From Mucidula mucida (taxonomy: Eukaryota; Basidiomycota; Agaricomycetes; Agaricales; Physalacriaceae), in contig JADNYV010000758.1 of assembly GCA_015501055.1 (NCBI GenBank), positions 1-16,335 of the forward strand: 16,335 nt of DNA, given 5' to 3'. The notes beneath the pieces are model-generated. The model did not search any database. It worked only from the letters and a program-made list of their open reading frames with translations, and was not told where the DNA came from. The translations under genes and the position numbers were made by a program. Of the stretch, positions 8,702 to 16,335 are shown in pieces. Position 1 is the stretch's first letter; each line of letters starts with the position of its first letter.

Positions 8702-10678
8702 CTAGTCGACGTGTTTGATGTCCACTTTCTCGTCTGCCACAGGGTGGTGGACAGCGAATTCTGGCCAGGATTATGTCAGTCTCGAACAAAAAAAAACATA
8801 ATGACGACTCACGATCCACTTTCGTCGACTTGAACCTCCAGGCAGGCACTTTGTGCTCGAAAAGCAGGTCAAGTTCACCATACGACCTACCCTTCGTCTC
8901 AGGAAGTCGTAAGATGCAGTACAACGTGCTGAGTCCTGCACTACCTGCCCAGAAGAATCCACTCTTCGGCCCCCAATTCCATGAATCGGGGCTAAGCATT
9001 CTTGGCACGATGATTCCACAGATGATGTTCATGATCTGATACGATACCCGACTAAGGACAACAGACTTCTGCCTGAGGCGTGTCGAAGATGTCTCGCTCA
9101 CGAGCGTGTAGCAGATCGGGCCAAGCGTGCAGTTGTAGAAAAAATTCAAAGCGATGAGCAGACTGCCAATGCCATAGACAACTGAATTATGGTTTGAGGC
9201 GTCCGAGGATATAACTCCAAGTCCCCCGATGATAAAGAGGACGACACACATAGTGGCCATGCCAGCCGTGTAGAGCGTGCGACGGCCAAAGTAGGTGATA
9301 ACTACATACAACAATATGTTAGCATTATAGGTCCGAAAAGCAAAATTTTAAATACTTACGGATCCACGACACCATCGTCCCAATCATGAACATCGAGTTG
9401 AGAACCATATTCAACGAAAATGCAAGGTTGGTGGAGATACCCGCCGTCTGAAGGAACTGCACACCCTGGCCCGCTAAATTCTGACCGGAGAGCAGCTGCA
9501 TGGCAAAAACCATCATCACAACCTCTGTCCTCCGTCGGTCGATACCTTTGAAGCACTCCAAGTACGTCGTGCCCTCTTGTACCTGACGTTCAAGTTCATT
9601 TGTATGTACCATCATAGCGACGGTGTTCTTGGCGTCCTCTCGTGAGTACACATCCGCGTTCGTCAAACGCATGAGGGCGTCCTCCGCTTCGTCGAGCCGT
9701 CCTTTGCGGACAAGCCACCACGGGGACGTTGGACAAAAGTATACAATGAGGAAGAGGGGAGCAACCCAGATCCACTGGAGAACGAATGGTAAGCGCCAAC
9801 CTAAAGAATAATCAGCCAGTGTCATCCTTCGAAAACAAAAACTCGTACTCCAATCCGATTGAATGTTCAAGGTAGCCTTGACCACGCCTGAGGATAACAG
9901 GATTCCAGCACCCCAACATAGGTTAACGTACGTCGTGAGGTACCCACGCAACTGAATCGGGCAAACCTCCGACGCGTAGGCAGTCGTCAACGTTTGGAAG
10001 ACACCCCAAGGAATCCCACAGAACACTTCTCCGATAACAAGCATAGTAAGGGACTTGGCAAAGACCATGATGAAGATGAAACCCGTGAGCGCGATGATCG
10101 AAGTCTGCATAACGATTTTGGGACCATAGCGGTCCGCAGCCCAACCATTAACCTACGCGTTTTTCATGTTGAGCGAACTCGAGACTTGTTATCGTAGACA
10201 CGTACCATGAGGCCAATGATACCACCAGCCGAAGATCCATTGGAAAGCGCTGACTGCCATTGGGCAGGAATCACATAGCCGTTCGCGCTACCAGGAGCCT
10301 CAACGCCGAAGCGCCTCAAGAACGTTGCTGTAACGAATGTCGGGAAACTGATTCAAAGTATACAATACACAACTTACGATGACCATAGAAGGCCGCGATT
10401 ACGACTACATCATATCCTTCCATGACCAACCTTTGTATTATCAACATCAGCTCCTTGTTGAAGACATGCGCAATGGACACTTACGCGCCAGAGAGCGCCA
10501 TACTCCAAAATATCGCCTTCTTGTGCGTTTTGAACGCGTCCCGCCAGGTCATGATGTGCTCCAACTGGTCCGCCTTCGCGGCAGCCTTGAGCGTCTTCCC
10601 ATCGAGCTTCTGCGCGAGCTCATCATTGTCCGCCACAACGACATCGGAAGGTGCTTCATGGATTCCGTACTTGGACAT
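8702..10678 (-). CDS. MFS sugar transporter, maltose/alpha-glucoside permease type
   Basis: Proton-coupled sugar importer of the plasma membrane, MFS sugar porter family. Exons on the minus strand: 10485..10678, 10378..10430, 10206..10327, 9849..10152, 9360..9800, 8813..9301, 8702..8760; 1662 nt, 553 residues, normal for the family. Diagnostic blocks in order: cytosolic N-terminus with TWRDAFKTHKKAI; ALVMEGYD in TM1; NGWAADRYGPKIV (MFS motif A between TM2 and TM3); FCGIPWGVFQTLTTAYASEV; CPIQLRGYLTTYVN; SWRLPFVLQWIW; SPWWLVRKGR; MQLLSGQNLAGQG; YFGRRTLYTAGM (second motif A-like loop); RLPETKGRSYGELDLLFE at the end of TM12. The PETKGR-x-Y-x-ELD-x-LFE ending is typical of fungal maltose permeases. 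The true substrate could be another oligosaccharide or hexose. It lies next to the FAS1 and GH35 genes. Intron 9801..9848 is 48 nt without a stop; removing it restores the conserved SWRLPF junction. Confidence 0.95.
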
Positions 10679-11738
10679 GGCTGGCGCGCGCGAGCTGCCG
10701 TGGGGAGATCCTGGAGAAGACGCGGGGAAGGCTTCTGATCTTCCAGCCGTTTATATTTTGAAAACTCTTCCGCGCCGTGGTGCCTGCATCAAGGGTCTAC
10801 AAAGGACGCAATACGCCACAGACAAGCGTGGACAGAGGCCTGAACAATTTTCGGCGAACAGATGACCAGAGATGACCATGCGAAGGGGCTTTGTCGGGCA
10901 AACATCGGGTGTGAGAGCGGGCCGGCTCAGAGGCGTAACTGTCCGAGAGCAAGTTTCCAGTTGGTTTCTGGACTCGAGTGGGCTCATGCATTACATACTG
11001 CGAATAGGAGTCAGGCTTTCATCGCTTCTTTTTACGCAGATACGTACCGTCGTAGCTGTCAGCTAGCCTAGCAGGTTGAGGAAACGGTCGAGATTTGAAA
11101 AAACTCTTGGCTCATGACCATGTGGATGTTGGCTTTTTCTTCTGTCGCGTGGGATGACCCCTTGAACGTTTCTACGCGGGCCTTTTGAGTACAAAAATTA
11201 AATAACGTGGCAACTTACATACAGATATCCACCCAAAGTAGAACTGGAATTCGAGTCATTGTGGCGCACGGTAACATTATAGGAGAGGCTCAACTTGCGT
11301 AAGCTTCTGATCCCGTACCACATCAGGTTTCTTGATCTTTCGCCGCCACAGGCATAGCTGGATGCATCTCTGTGACCGCTTAACATGTACAAAATGTGAC
11401 TGCGTCTGTTGTAACCGGTGAGATTGGATTTTCTGGCGAGTATCCCGAAGATGCCCCGCGGCCCTGCGATAGGTGTAGCGCGCAACGGCTCACCTTCTTC
11501 TCTTCTCGTCACCAAGAATTGCAACCCAAGACATCACCAAGCCTGTCCGGATCCCTCAGGTGTTGAAGAGTAGAGATATGGCTGGGACGCCGAATAAGCC
11601 AGCACTGAGTTTAGAAAAAACATTTTTGGGGACCAAAGTGACCTCCCAGTAAATAGGAAAATCTTCAGGCGCGTTTCAATGTCGGCTGTGGTGAATAAAT
11701 ACTCTATTTCGGGAGGAAAGGGACAGGCATCCAATATC
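10679..11738. other. About 1 kb without a supported gene
   Basis: Holds the transporter promoter at its left end and the IDO-like gene's 3' region at its right. Two minus-strand open frames stand out: 11534..11734 (66 codons, ATG 5 nt past the IDO stop) and 11198..11524 (108 codons). Neither shows a domain I recognise or joins to a neighbour through convincing splice sites. It may be plain upstream DNA or hold a degraded gene. No repeat ends or tRNA were seen. Confidence 0.45.
10750..10755 (-). promoter_or_regulatory. Probable TATA box of the sugar transporter gene
   Basis: TATAAA on the minus strand within AAAATATAAAC, 71 nt upstream of the transporter ATG at 10678. Motif and distance suit a regulated fungal promoter. 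Confidence 0.5.
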
Positions 11739-13237
11739 CTAGAATGTTTCCTTCAACCGACGCACCAAAAAGTTATCCAAGAAATCCAGGACAGCATTCA
11801 AACTCTGCCGCTCGTCTGACTCCAAAACCGATTTCCCAGCAGTCATCATCAGACGCTCAGGTGCGGGTTGGTTCAGATACGGGCGCGCTCGTCCTCGATG
11901 GGCGTGTCGGAATCTCTGTTCCGAGTGCGTCTTGAGACATGGACAAGGCTGGAAAGAATAGTCCTTACCTTCATGGTCTTGACCATCTTGTTAATCTCGT
12001 TCTTTAGCGTCACATCCTCCCCGGAATCAATGTTTTGTCGGAAATTGTGTGTCCGAAGACTGGTCACGAAGGCCCTCTGAGCCGCCGGGATATACCTTTG
12101 CAAGTCTTTGTCCGAAAGATACGATTCCAGTCCCAAAAAGGCATCGACGGTCTGGAAGACGAGCAGCTGGTTCCCCGATAGTCCGTCGTACTCCACATAC
12201 TCGCCGTCTACGATCTCTCCGCACGCCCACGCCTGGAAGCCTTGCGCATATCGCATCCAGAGAGCGCGCGGAATCTTTGCGTCATTCATGACATCTAGGT
12301 AACGGGCTAGCACCTGCTCGAAAACGTCGTTGATGGAGGACAGGCTGGAGGCACAGGCTGATAGGTCTCCTTGCCTGAAGAACGCGATAGCCTTGGTCAT
12401 TGACATATACATCGGCAGAGCCTGATTTGAATATCAATAATGTGCTCTTTTTGTAGCGCGCCGACTCACCGTTTGTTCGACGACATACAGAATATAGGCA
12501 AAGTTGTACTCCGTCATGCGGTATATTTCTGGCATTCCCTCGTTAATCTGGTACACAGTCTGCTCGTCCTTGTCGAAGTTGCAGAGGTAGTTTGAGGTAA
12601 CACATCCTCCGAGAGACGAGATGCCATACCGACGTTGTAGGAAAGGCCAGGGTAAGTCGAGTTCGGGTGGAAAGTCGACTATCTTCTCTTCCTGTGCGAC
12701 CTTGCATACGGGAATGTTCCCCCATCTGACGATGGAGGTTAGTCGAGTTCAACTTCGACGCAAGAGTACTAACCGATACGCATGTCGGGAAAGTGCAATA
12801 CAGGCAAAGAATCCGTTCCAATCCATAGCAGTCATTGCATTGTCGTCCGAAGATAATAGTGACGAGACAAGTGTCATATCCACACGTTGAAGAGCTTCCT
12901 CGAAACCTCTCCGGAAAGCCAAGGTCCGCCGCCTGTTCTCCTCGTCATCCAGGCTGACTTCCTCCGTAGCCAAAGACGGAGCCATCTTCGTGTATGCACC
13001 ATGGTACGCGCGAAGCGCTGGAGGCCATTGCGTGCCGTAGGTTGTGTTTGGTGGCCAGCTCCCGCCGCTGACTGCCAGGTGTTCCTTCAAGCAAAGAGCT
13101 GTTTGGTCAAGTTTTAGCTCTTCGCAATCCAACCCGATATCCTGGTTGGTATGCGAACTTGAAGATCCTGACGGCGAGGGCAAATAAGAGAGCAGATATT
13201 GGACGACTGAGTACATCATTATGCTTTCTTCCAACAT
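11739..13237 (-). CDS. Indoleamine 2,3-dioxygenase superfamily protein lacking the usual heme His
   Basis: IDO enzymes are cytosolic heme proteins that open the indole ring of tryptophan to N-formylkynurenine. Exons on the minus strand: 12774..13237, 12470..12725, 11969..12421, 11739..11915; 1350 nt, 449 residues, a normal fungal IDO length. The call rests on the C-terminal half: a helical stretch YILYVVEQTALPMYMSMTKA, IPRALWMRYAQGFQAW, YDGLSGNQLLVFQTVDAFLGL and DLQRYIPAAQRAFVTSL. These align by eye with human IDO1 blocks ending in RRYMPPAHRNFLCSL. At the proximal heme ligand (His346 in human IDO1) this protein has Gln355, codon 12077..12079. The GGSAGQSS loop is replaced by LSGNQ. It may therefore be a non-catalytic or altered-function paralogue. 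The start is the first ATG; two further ATGs follow at codons 7 and 8. The last intron ends at CAG before 11915; ignoring it gives an early stop. Confidence 0.82.
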
Positions 13238-13599
13238 CCTACCTGCCTATTTAACAGTGCTGGATATCGACTTTAAGGAGTTACTGTAGCGTCAGCCACT
13301 CCGACTTCAGCCGCGTTTCCAAAGTTGTATCGCCAGCATAGTTTAGACGCAGAAATGTAGAACAAAAACGTACTTTCCGAGCTCGATCCCGACGGGGCGG
13401 GAATGTCCAAACGCCACATAACGTTTCAAATGCGCGGGTCGCTATAAGCTAGACCTCCACGACAATGATTATACATCATACACAGTGTGAATTTTTATCT
13501 CTGTCGATGTTTTGGTGAGCAAATACACGATTGGGCCGGGATCACATACAAGAATACAACAACTCGATAACTTACACCTACGAAACCACAAATAAGGTA
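13238..13599. other. Intergenic region upstream of the IDO-like gene
   Basis: This 362-bp gap separates the IDO-like start from the FCF1 stop; both genes are on the minus strand. It should hold the IDO-like promoter and the FCF1 3' UTR. No convincing TATA box, tRNA or open frame was recognised. Confidence 0.45.
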
Positions 13600-14438
13600 T
13601 CATGTAGGCGCACCCTGATCGGGTAAGCGCTCTATTGCGTATCGTCTGCGAACAATATACATCAAAGGGATTCCTGGCACTTGGCGAATGCGTCGGCGAA
13701 GCTCTCGATCACAGGTAGCGACAATATAGCATTTGTGTTGCTGGACCCGCTGGACGAGACAGTCATCAGCATATGTACCGGAATGTGCGCATGTGAGGCG
13801 CTCGAAACGAGGATCACGGGCAACACTGATAGATTGTTAAATTGATATGGAGCTTGGACGAGCGAGTCACTCGCCGTAGCGCGACACGGAATTTTGGGCC
13901 AAGTTTTTCCAGTTCGGCCATGACACAGTCCGTGACGCACGGTATGCCTGCATACGCTCATGATTACTTGTGAAATGGGGATGGAGATGGAGCATACATT
14001 TGGCGTAGAGGCAGTCCATCATTCCACTGACGAGCTCCAACTTGTTTTGCAGGGAAAAGTTGATGAAATTGGTATCGATAAGAACGCGGTAAGGTGGTGC
14101 GAGCGCTGTATTGTGTGCAAGGAACAATGACGACGCTACGGGATTCCTTGCATGGCGAGTGTCAGCGTCAAGTCAGAGGAGACGCGCTAGGAATGGGCCT
14201 ACACCCTGCGAACAGCCTTTTCCTTGGCTTCCTGCTCCTTTTTGTCTTGTTTTGCTTGATTTTCTTTTCTGTGGAACAAGATGAATAGGATGCTGCCGTG
14301 ACTGGCGGATTTACTTGCAATCGGATGTCTTTTGGACTGATCATACGCTTTACTGCTGCAAATTTGCGTGTCTTTTTAGCTTTCCCCTGTGCAGACAGTC
14401 AACATTGTGCATTCAACATAGTTTGAGCAGCATACCAT
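13600..14438 (-). CDS. FCF1: FCF1/UTP24 rRNA-processing PIN-domain protein
   Basis: Nucleolar PIN-domain endonuclease of the small-subunit processome; in yeast it is needed for early pre-rRNA cleavages at A0, A1 and A2. Exons on the minus strand: 14436..14438, 14319..14386, 14203..14268, 13998..14146, 13875..13947, 13600..13825; 585 nt, 194 residues, as in other species. Blocks: MGKAKKTRKFAAVKRM, RLKENQAKQDKKEQEAKEK, SSLFLAHNTALAPPYRVLID, TNFINFSLQNKLELVSGMMD, CLYAKCIPCVTDCVMAELEK, LGPKFRVALRVARDPRFERL, GTYADDCLVQRV, YIVATCDRELRRRIR, PGIPLMYI. The PIN acidic residues are present: Asp70, Glu107, Asp140/141, Asp159. Oddities: the first coding exon is only the start codon, and introns 14269..14318 and 13826..13874 appear to use GC donors. 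The intact family sequence argues for a working gene. Confidence 0.95.
13826..13874 (-). other. Apparent GC-AG intron in FCF1
   Basis: Donor GCGAGT, acceptor ATCAG, 49 nt. Joining here gives FRVALRVARDPRF, the conserved FCF1 sequence. The only nearby GT (GTGACT, 4 nt downstream) gives a wrong frame and a quick stop. Confidence 0.8.
14269..14318 (-). other. Apparent GC-AG intron in FCF1 with consensus GCAAGT donor
   Basis: Donor GCAAGT, acceptor CACAG, 50 nt. Joining gives DIRLKENQAKQ, as in other FCF1 proteins. The alternative GTAAAT donor 4 nt downstream breaks the frame unless one A of the following AAAA run is a sequence error. Confidence 0.7.
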
Positions 14439-14723
14439 GATTCGAAACGAGCAGAAGGCAGTGCTAATTTTTCGATAAGATACCTTACGTGAGTTGTGTG
14501 TCTATGCTTGGCTGCGCGGTCCGAAGCCGGACTAGTTCAGTGGTTCCTCATGTATCATGTTAGATCATGTCGCGAGCTATTGTGGCGCGATGGTGGCGAC
14601 AAATATTGTGGGCAATGGCGGGGGCGTTGCTCGTTGCTGTGATGCACGGAGAGCAGATGGGAGCGTCTAGACCTACAGTGTGATTCGGCCGTGGGCCCTG
14701 GTAGCGTAAATGAGGCAGGTGCC

Positions 14724-14728
14724 ATTGG
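14724..14728 (-). promoter_or_regulatory. CCAAT box in the FCF1/C2H2 divergent promoter
   Basis: CCAAT on the minus strand (ATTGG on plus), 22 nt from the TATATA element. It is a common CCAAT-binding-complex site in divergent fungal promoters; a five-base match is weak evidence alone. Confidence 0.3.
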
Positions 14729-14749
14729 TTCGCCACACTACCGGCCGGC

Positions 14750-14755
14750 TATATA
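14750..14755 (+). promoter_or_regulatory. Possible TATA element of the C2H2 gene
   Basis: TATATA within GGCTATATATGCC, about 205 nt upstream of the proposed ATG at 14962. It is near-palindromic, so it could serve either direction. Confidence 0.35.
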
Positions 14756-14951
14756 TGCCGTCTTCCAAGCAATACTGCAAATATACTACTCGTTCGCTGC
14801 CTGGTAAGCTCTGTGAAAAACGAGCAGGCCGGCGGATAAGGAATGATTAAATACATGACAACGCCACGCTGCCGATAGCCCAGTGTGGCGCTTACATACA
14901 AGCGCTATTGAAAAATTCCCAGAACAAAACAACAGCAAACCGCGTGCCCTT

Positions 14952-15053
14952 ATGATCCACGATGGGCTCAGTGGATCGTCTCCCCGCGATGTCGCCGCCT
15001 CCTCCGCCCCCTTCCGCCCGACCTGGGAGCAGCACGAGCGCGACGGTGAGTGA
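14952..15053 (+). other. Short upstream ORF overlapping the C2H2 gene start
   Basis: An ATG at 14952 opens a 33-codon frame ending at TGA 15051..15053. It starts 10 nt before the proposed main ATG and overlaps it in another frame. If the transcript starts upstream, scanning ribosomes meet it first, which would lower main-frame translation. Confidence 0.4.
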
Positions 15054-16335
15054 GTCTGCTGAGCACGACGACGAGCAGGACCCTGGCGAGGTGGAAAGGT
15101 ACGCATCCGCTTTGTTCGCGCGTGTCGTCGTTTGATGGCGGCATTTCTTGGTTTAGCATCACGCCATGGCCAACCAGTCCAGTGGCTGCCCAGATACCAG
15201 TGTCGCCGACAGTGCCGTCGAACGGGATGCCCACCCTCGACCCGCCCAAAGCCCATGTTTGGGTCAACACCATGGATGGCAGGTCCCGGCCTGTCGGCGT
15301 TTCTGCAGACGCCAACTACGAGCCACCTAAGCCACTTGGGATCCGCGACGCAGTGCGTACTTTGTTTTCTCCGACTTGAACTAGGCAACTTATGCTCGGC
15401 AGTTTCTAATTCGCCATGACATGGAAGCGGCATTCCGATACATGGAAGACGAGGACGACGAGAATAAAGACAAAGACAAAGACAAAACTGGCAAAGAACA
15501 GCCCTCATCCTCCTCTGATACTTCTACAACTCCGTCCACCAAGGCCCAGCTTTACACCATCTATGCAAGCCATGGATATCAACGATAAGCGTGTTGATGA
15601 TGACAAGGATGAACCTGAATCTGAAGAGGACATGGTTGTAGACCCGCTGCCTACTAGCAGCACCATCCCCAAACCTACTTTCTCCCTGTCACCGTCTGTT
15701 GACTGGAAGCGAAGCACAAAGACCAGCAGCGAGGAATCTGGTCCCATAACGCCCCAGGACGCCCCGTCGTTCACCCCGTCCTACCTGGAAAAGCGACGCC
15801 CTGCTCCCCGCCAGTCTTCACAGGACACTGGCTCCGACTACAGCACTACGCCTGCTCCCTCCTACCGTGTCATTCGCGGTCCTGGCTCGTCATCCATTTC
15901 CGCGCCTATATTCAAGCCACCACCGCGTCGTTCCAAACCAGAACCAGAGCCATCTTTGTCTCGATTCAGGTCCATCGCGACGCGCAGCTGCACGCGCACG
16001 GATCGCCACTCAAAAGGCGCAGCTTGAATCCGAGAGGAAGAAAGGAAGAGGAATATTGGATGATGATGGCGAGGACGAAGTTGACGAGCTCAAGTCATCA
16101 CCGCCGGCTAAGCCGACTAAGAAGACAAAGGTCAGTTTGGGCAAGGACGATGGCGCGTACGACCTAGACTCGGACGACGACGTTCCAGGGCCCCTCGTCA
16201 GCGTCCCCAGGAAGCGCGGCCGCCCGCCCAATTCCTCCCTTGTCGGCGGCAAAAGGCGGAAAACCGGTGATCGCTACCCCTGCACTGTTGCTGGCTGCAC
16301 CAAGACGTTTCACGCGCCGCAACGATGTCGAGCGA
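14962..16335 (+). CDS. AT-hook and C2H2 zinc-finger protein, partial, with apparent frameshifts
   Basis: Probable nuclear DNA-binding protein; the gene runs off the right edge. Exons 14962..15098, 15157..15352 and 15403 onward are joined by introns of 58 and 50 nt (GTACGC...TTTAG, GTGCGT...GGCAG). The N-terminus is Pro/Ser-rich, then acidic and lysine-rich (EDEDDENKDKDKDK). At TTT 15551..15553 the frame must shift by one to continue into MDINDKRVDDDKDEPESEED. A 43-nt intron from about 15928 to 15970 (GTCGTT...TTCAG) may join this to RAAARARIATQKAQLESERK. The AT-hook-like RKRGRPP (about 16209-16229) precedes YPCTVAGCTKTF, the first half of a C2H2 finger (C-x4-C). The finger continues as TRRNDVER only if one T of TTT 16308..16310 is dropped. 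I do not recognise the orthologue. The start ATG and the third intron are tentative. Confidence 0.55.

Larger units (their letters stand above)
14439..14961. other. Divergent promoter region of FCF1 and the C2H2 gene
   Basis: This gap of 523 bp lies between the divergent FCF1 (minus) and zinc-finger (plus) starts. It holds a TATATA element at 14750..14755 and a CCAAT box on the minus strand at 14724..14728. The rest shows no gene or repeat. Confidence 0.5.

Noticed and set aside
11873..11968. Read-through C-terminus for the IDO-like protein ending at 11873
   Set aside because: A GTAAGG...AACAG intron (11916..11968) removes that stop and opens 59 more codons that read like natural IDO C-terminal sequence.
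14786..15508. 240-codon minus-strand open frame
   Set aside because: Antisense to the spliced plus-strand C2H2 gene in a GC-rich stretch; it shows no domain, and its composition reflects the opposite coding frame.
1..16335. CRISPR array, insertion sequence or prokaryotic operon
   Set aside because: No regularly spaced repeats, transposase or ribosome-binding sites; spliceosomal introns throughout show a eukaryotic nuclear genome.

Overview
This window looks like nuclear DNA of a filamentous basidiomycete, probably an Agaricomycete. The genes are cut by many very short introns (mostly 44-60 nt, GT/AG ends, CTNAY-type branch sites). The repertoire also fits: a GH35 beta-galactosidase, a fasciclin-domain secreted protein, an alpha-glucoside-type sugar transporter, an IDO-family protein, FCF1, a RHS/Crinkler-like P-loop protein and a C2H2 zinc-finger protein. 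All gene models were built by hand, by joining exons so that family motifs and reading phase stay continuous.

Layout: (1) 40-1664, minus: five-exon P-loop protein of RHS/Crinkler-like type, with apparent frameshifts. (2) 1665-2308: divergent promoter region. (3) 2309-6470, plus: secreted GH35 beta-galactosidase, 23 exons and 1007 residues, with 4-, 5- and 12-nt microexons. (4) 6576-8311, minus: secreted two-domain FAS1 protein with a 12-Asp tract, converging on the GH35 gene with only 105 bp between stop codons. (5) 8702-10678, minus: 553-residue MFS sugar/H+ symporter of the maltose permease type. (6) 10679-11738: about 1 kb with no gene I can support. (7) 11739-13237, minus: IDO-superfamily protein (449 aa) with Gln where the proximal heme His is expected. 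(8) 13600-14438, minus: FCF1/UTP24 rRNA-processing PIN nuclease (194 aa), with two apparent GC-AG introns and a first coding exon that is only the ATG. (9) 14962 to the window end, plus: acidic, low-complexity AT-hook/C2H2 protein, partial, with two apparent +1 frameshifts.

The GH35 enzyme, FAS1 protein and sugar transporter sit side by side and could form a small carbohydrate-use neighbourhood: outside the cell, sugars are released from galactosides; at the plasma membrane, a transporter imports sugar. This is inference from position and family only. FCF1 is a housekeeping ribosome-biogenesis gene. The strongest unusual signals are the GH35 microexons, the GC-AG introns in FCF1, the heme-ligand substitution in the IDO-like protein, and a set of apparent one-base insertions, three of them in TTT runs, near both ends of the window.
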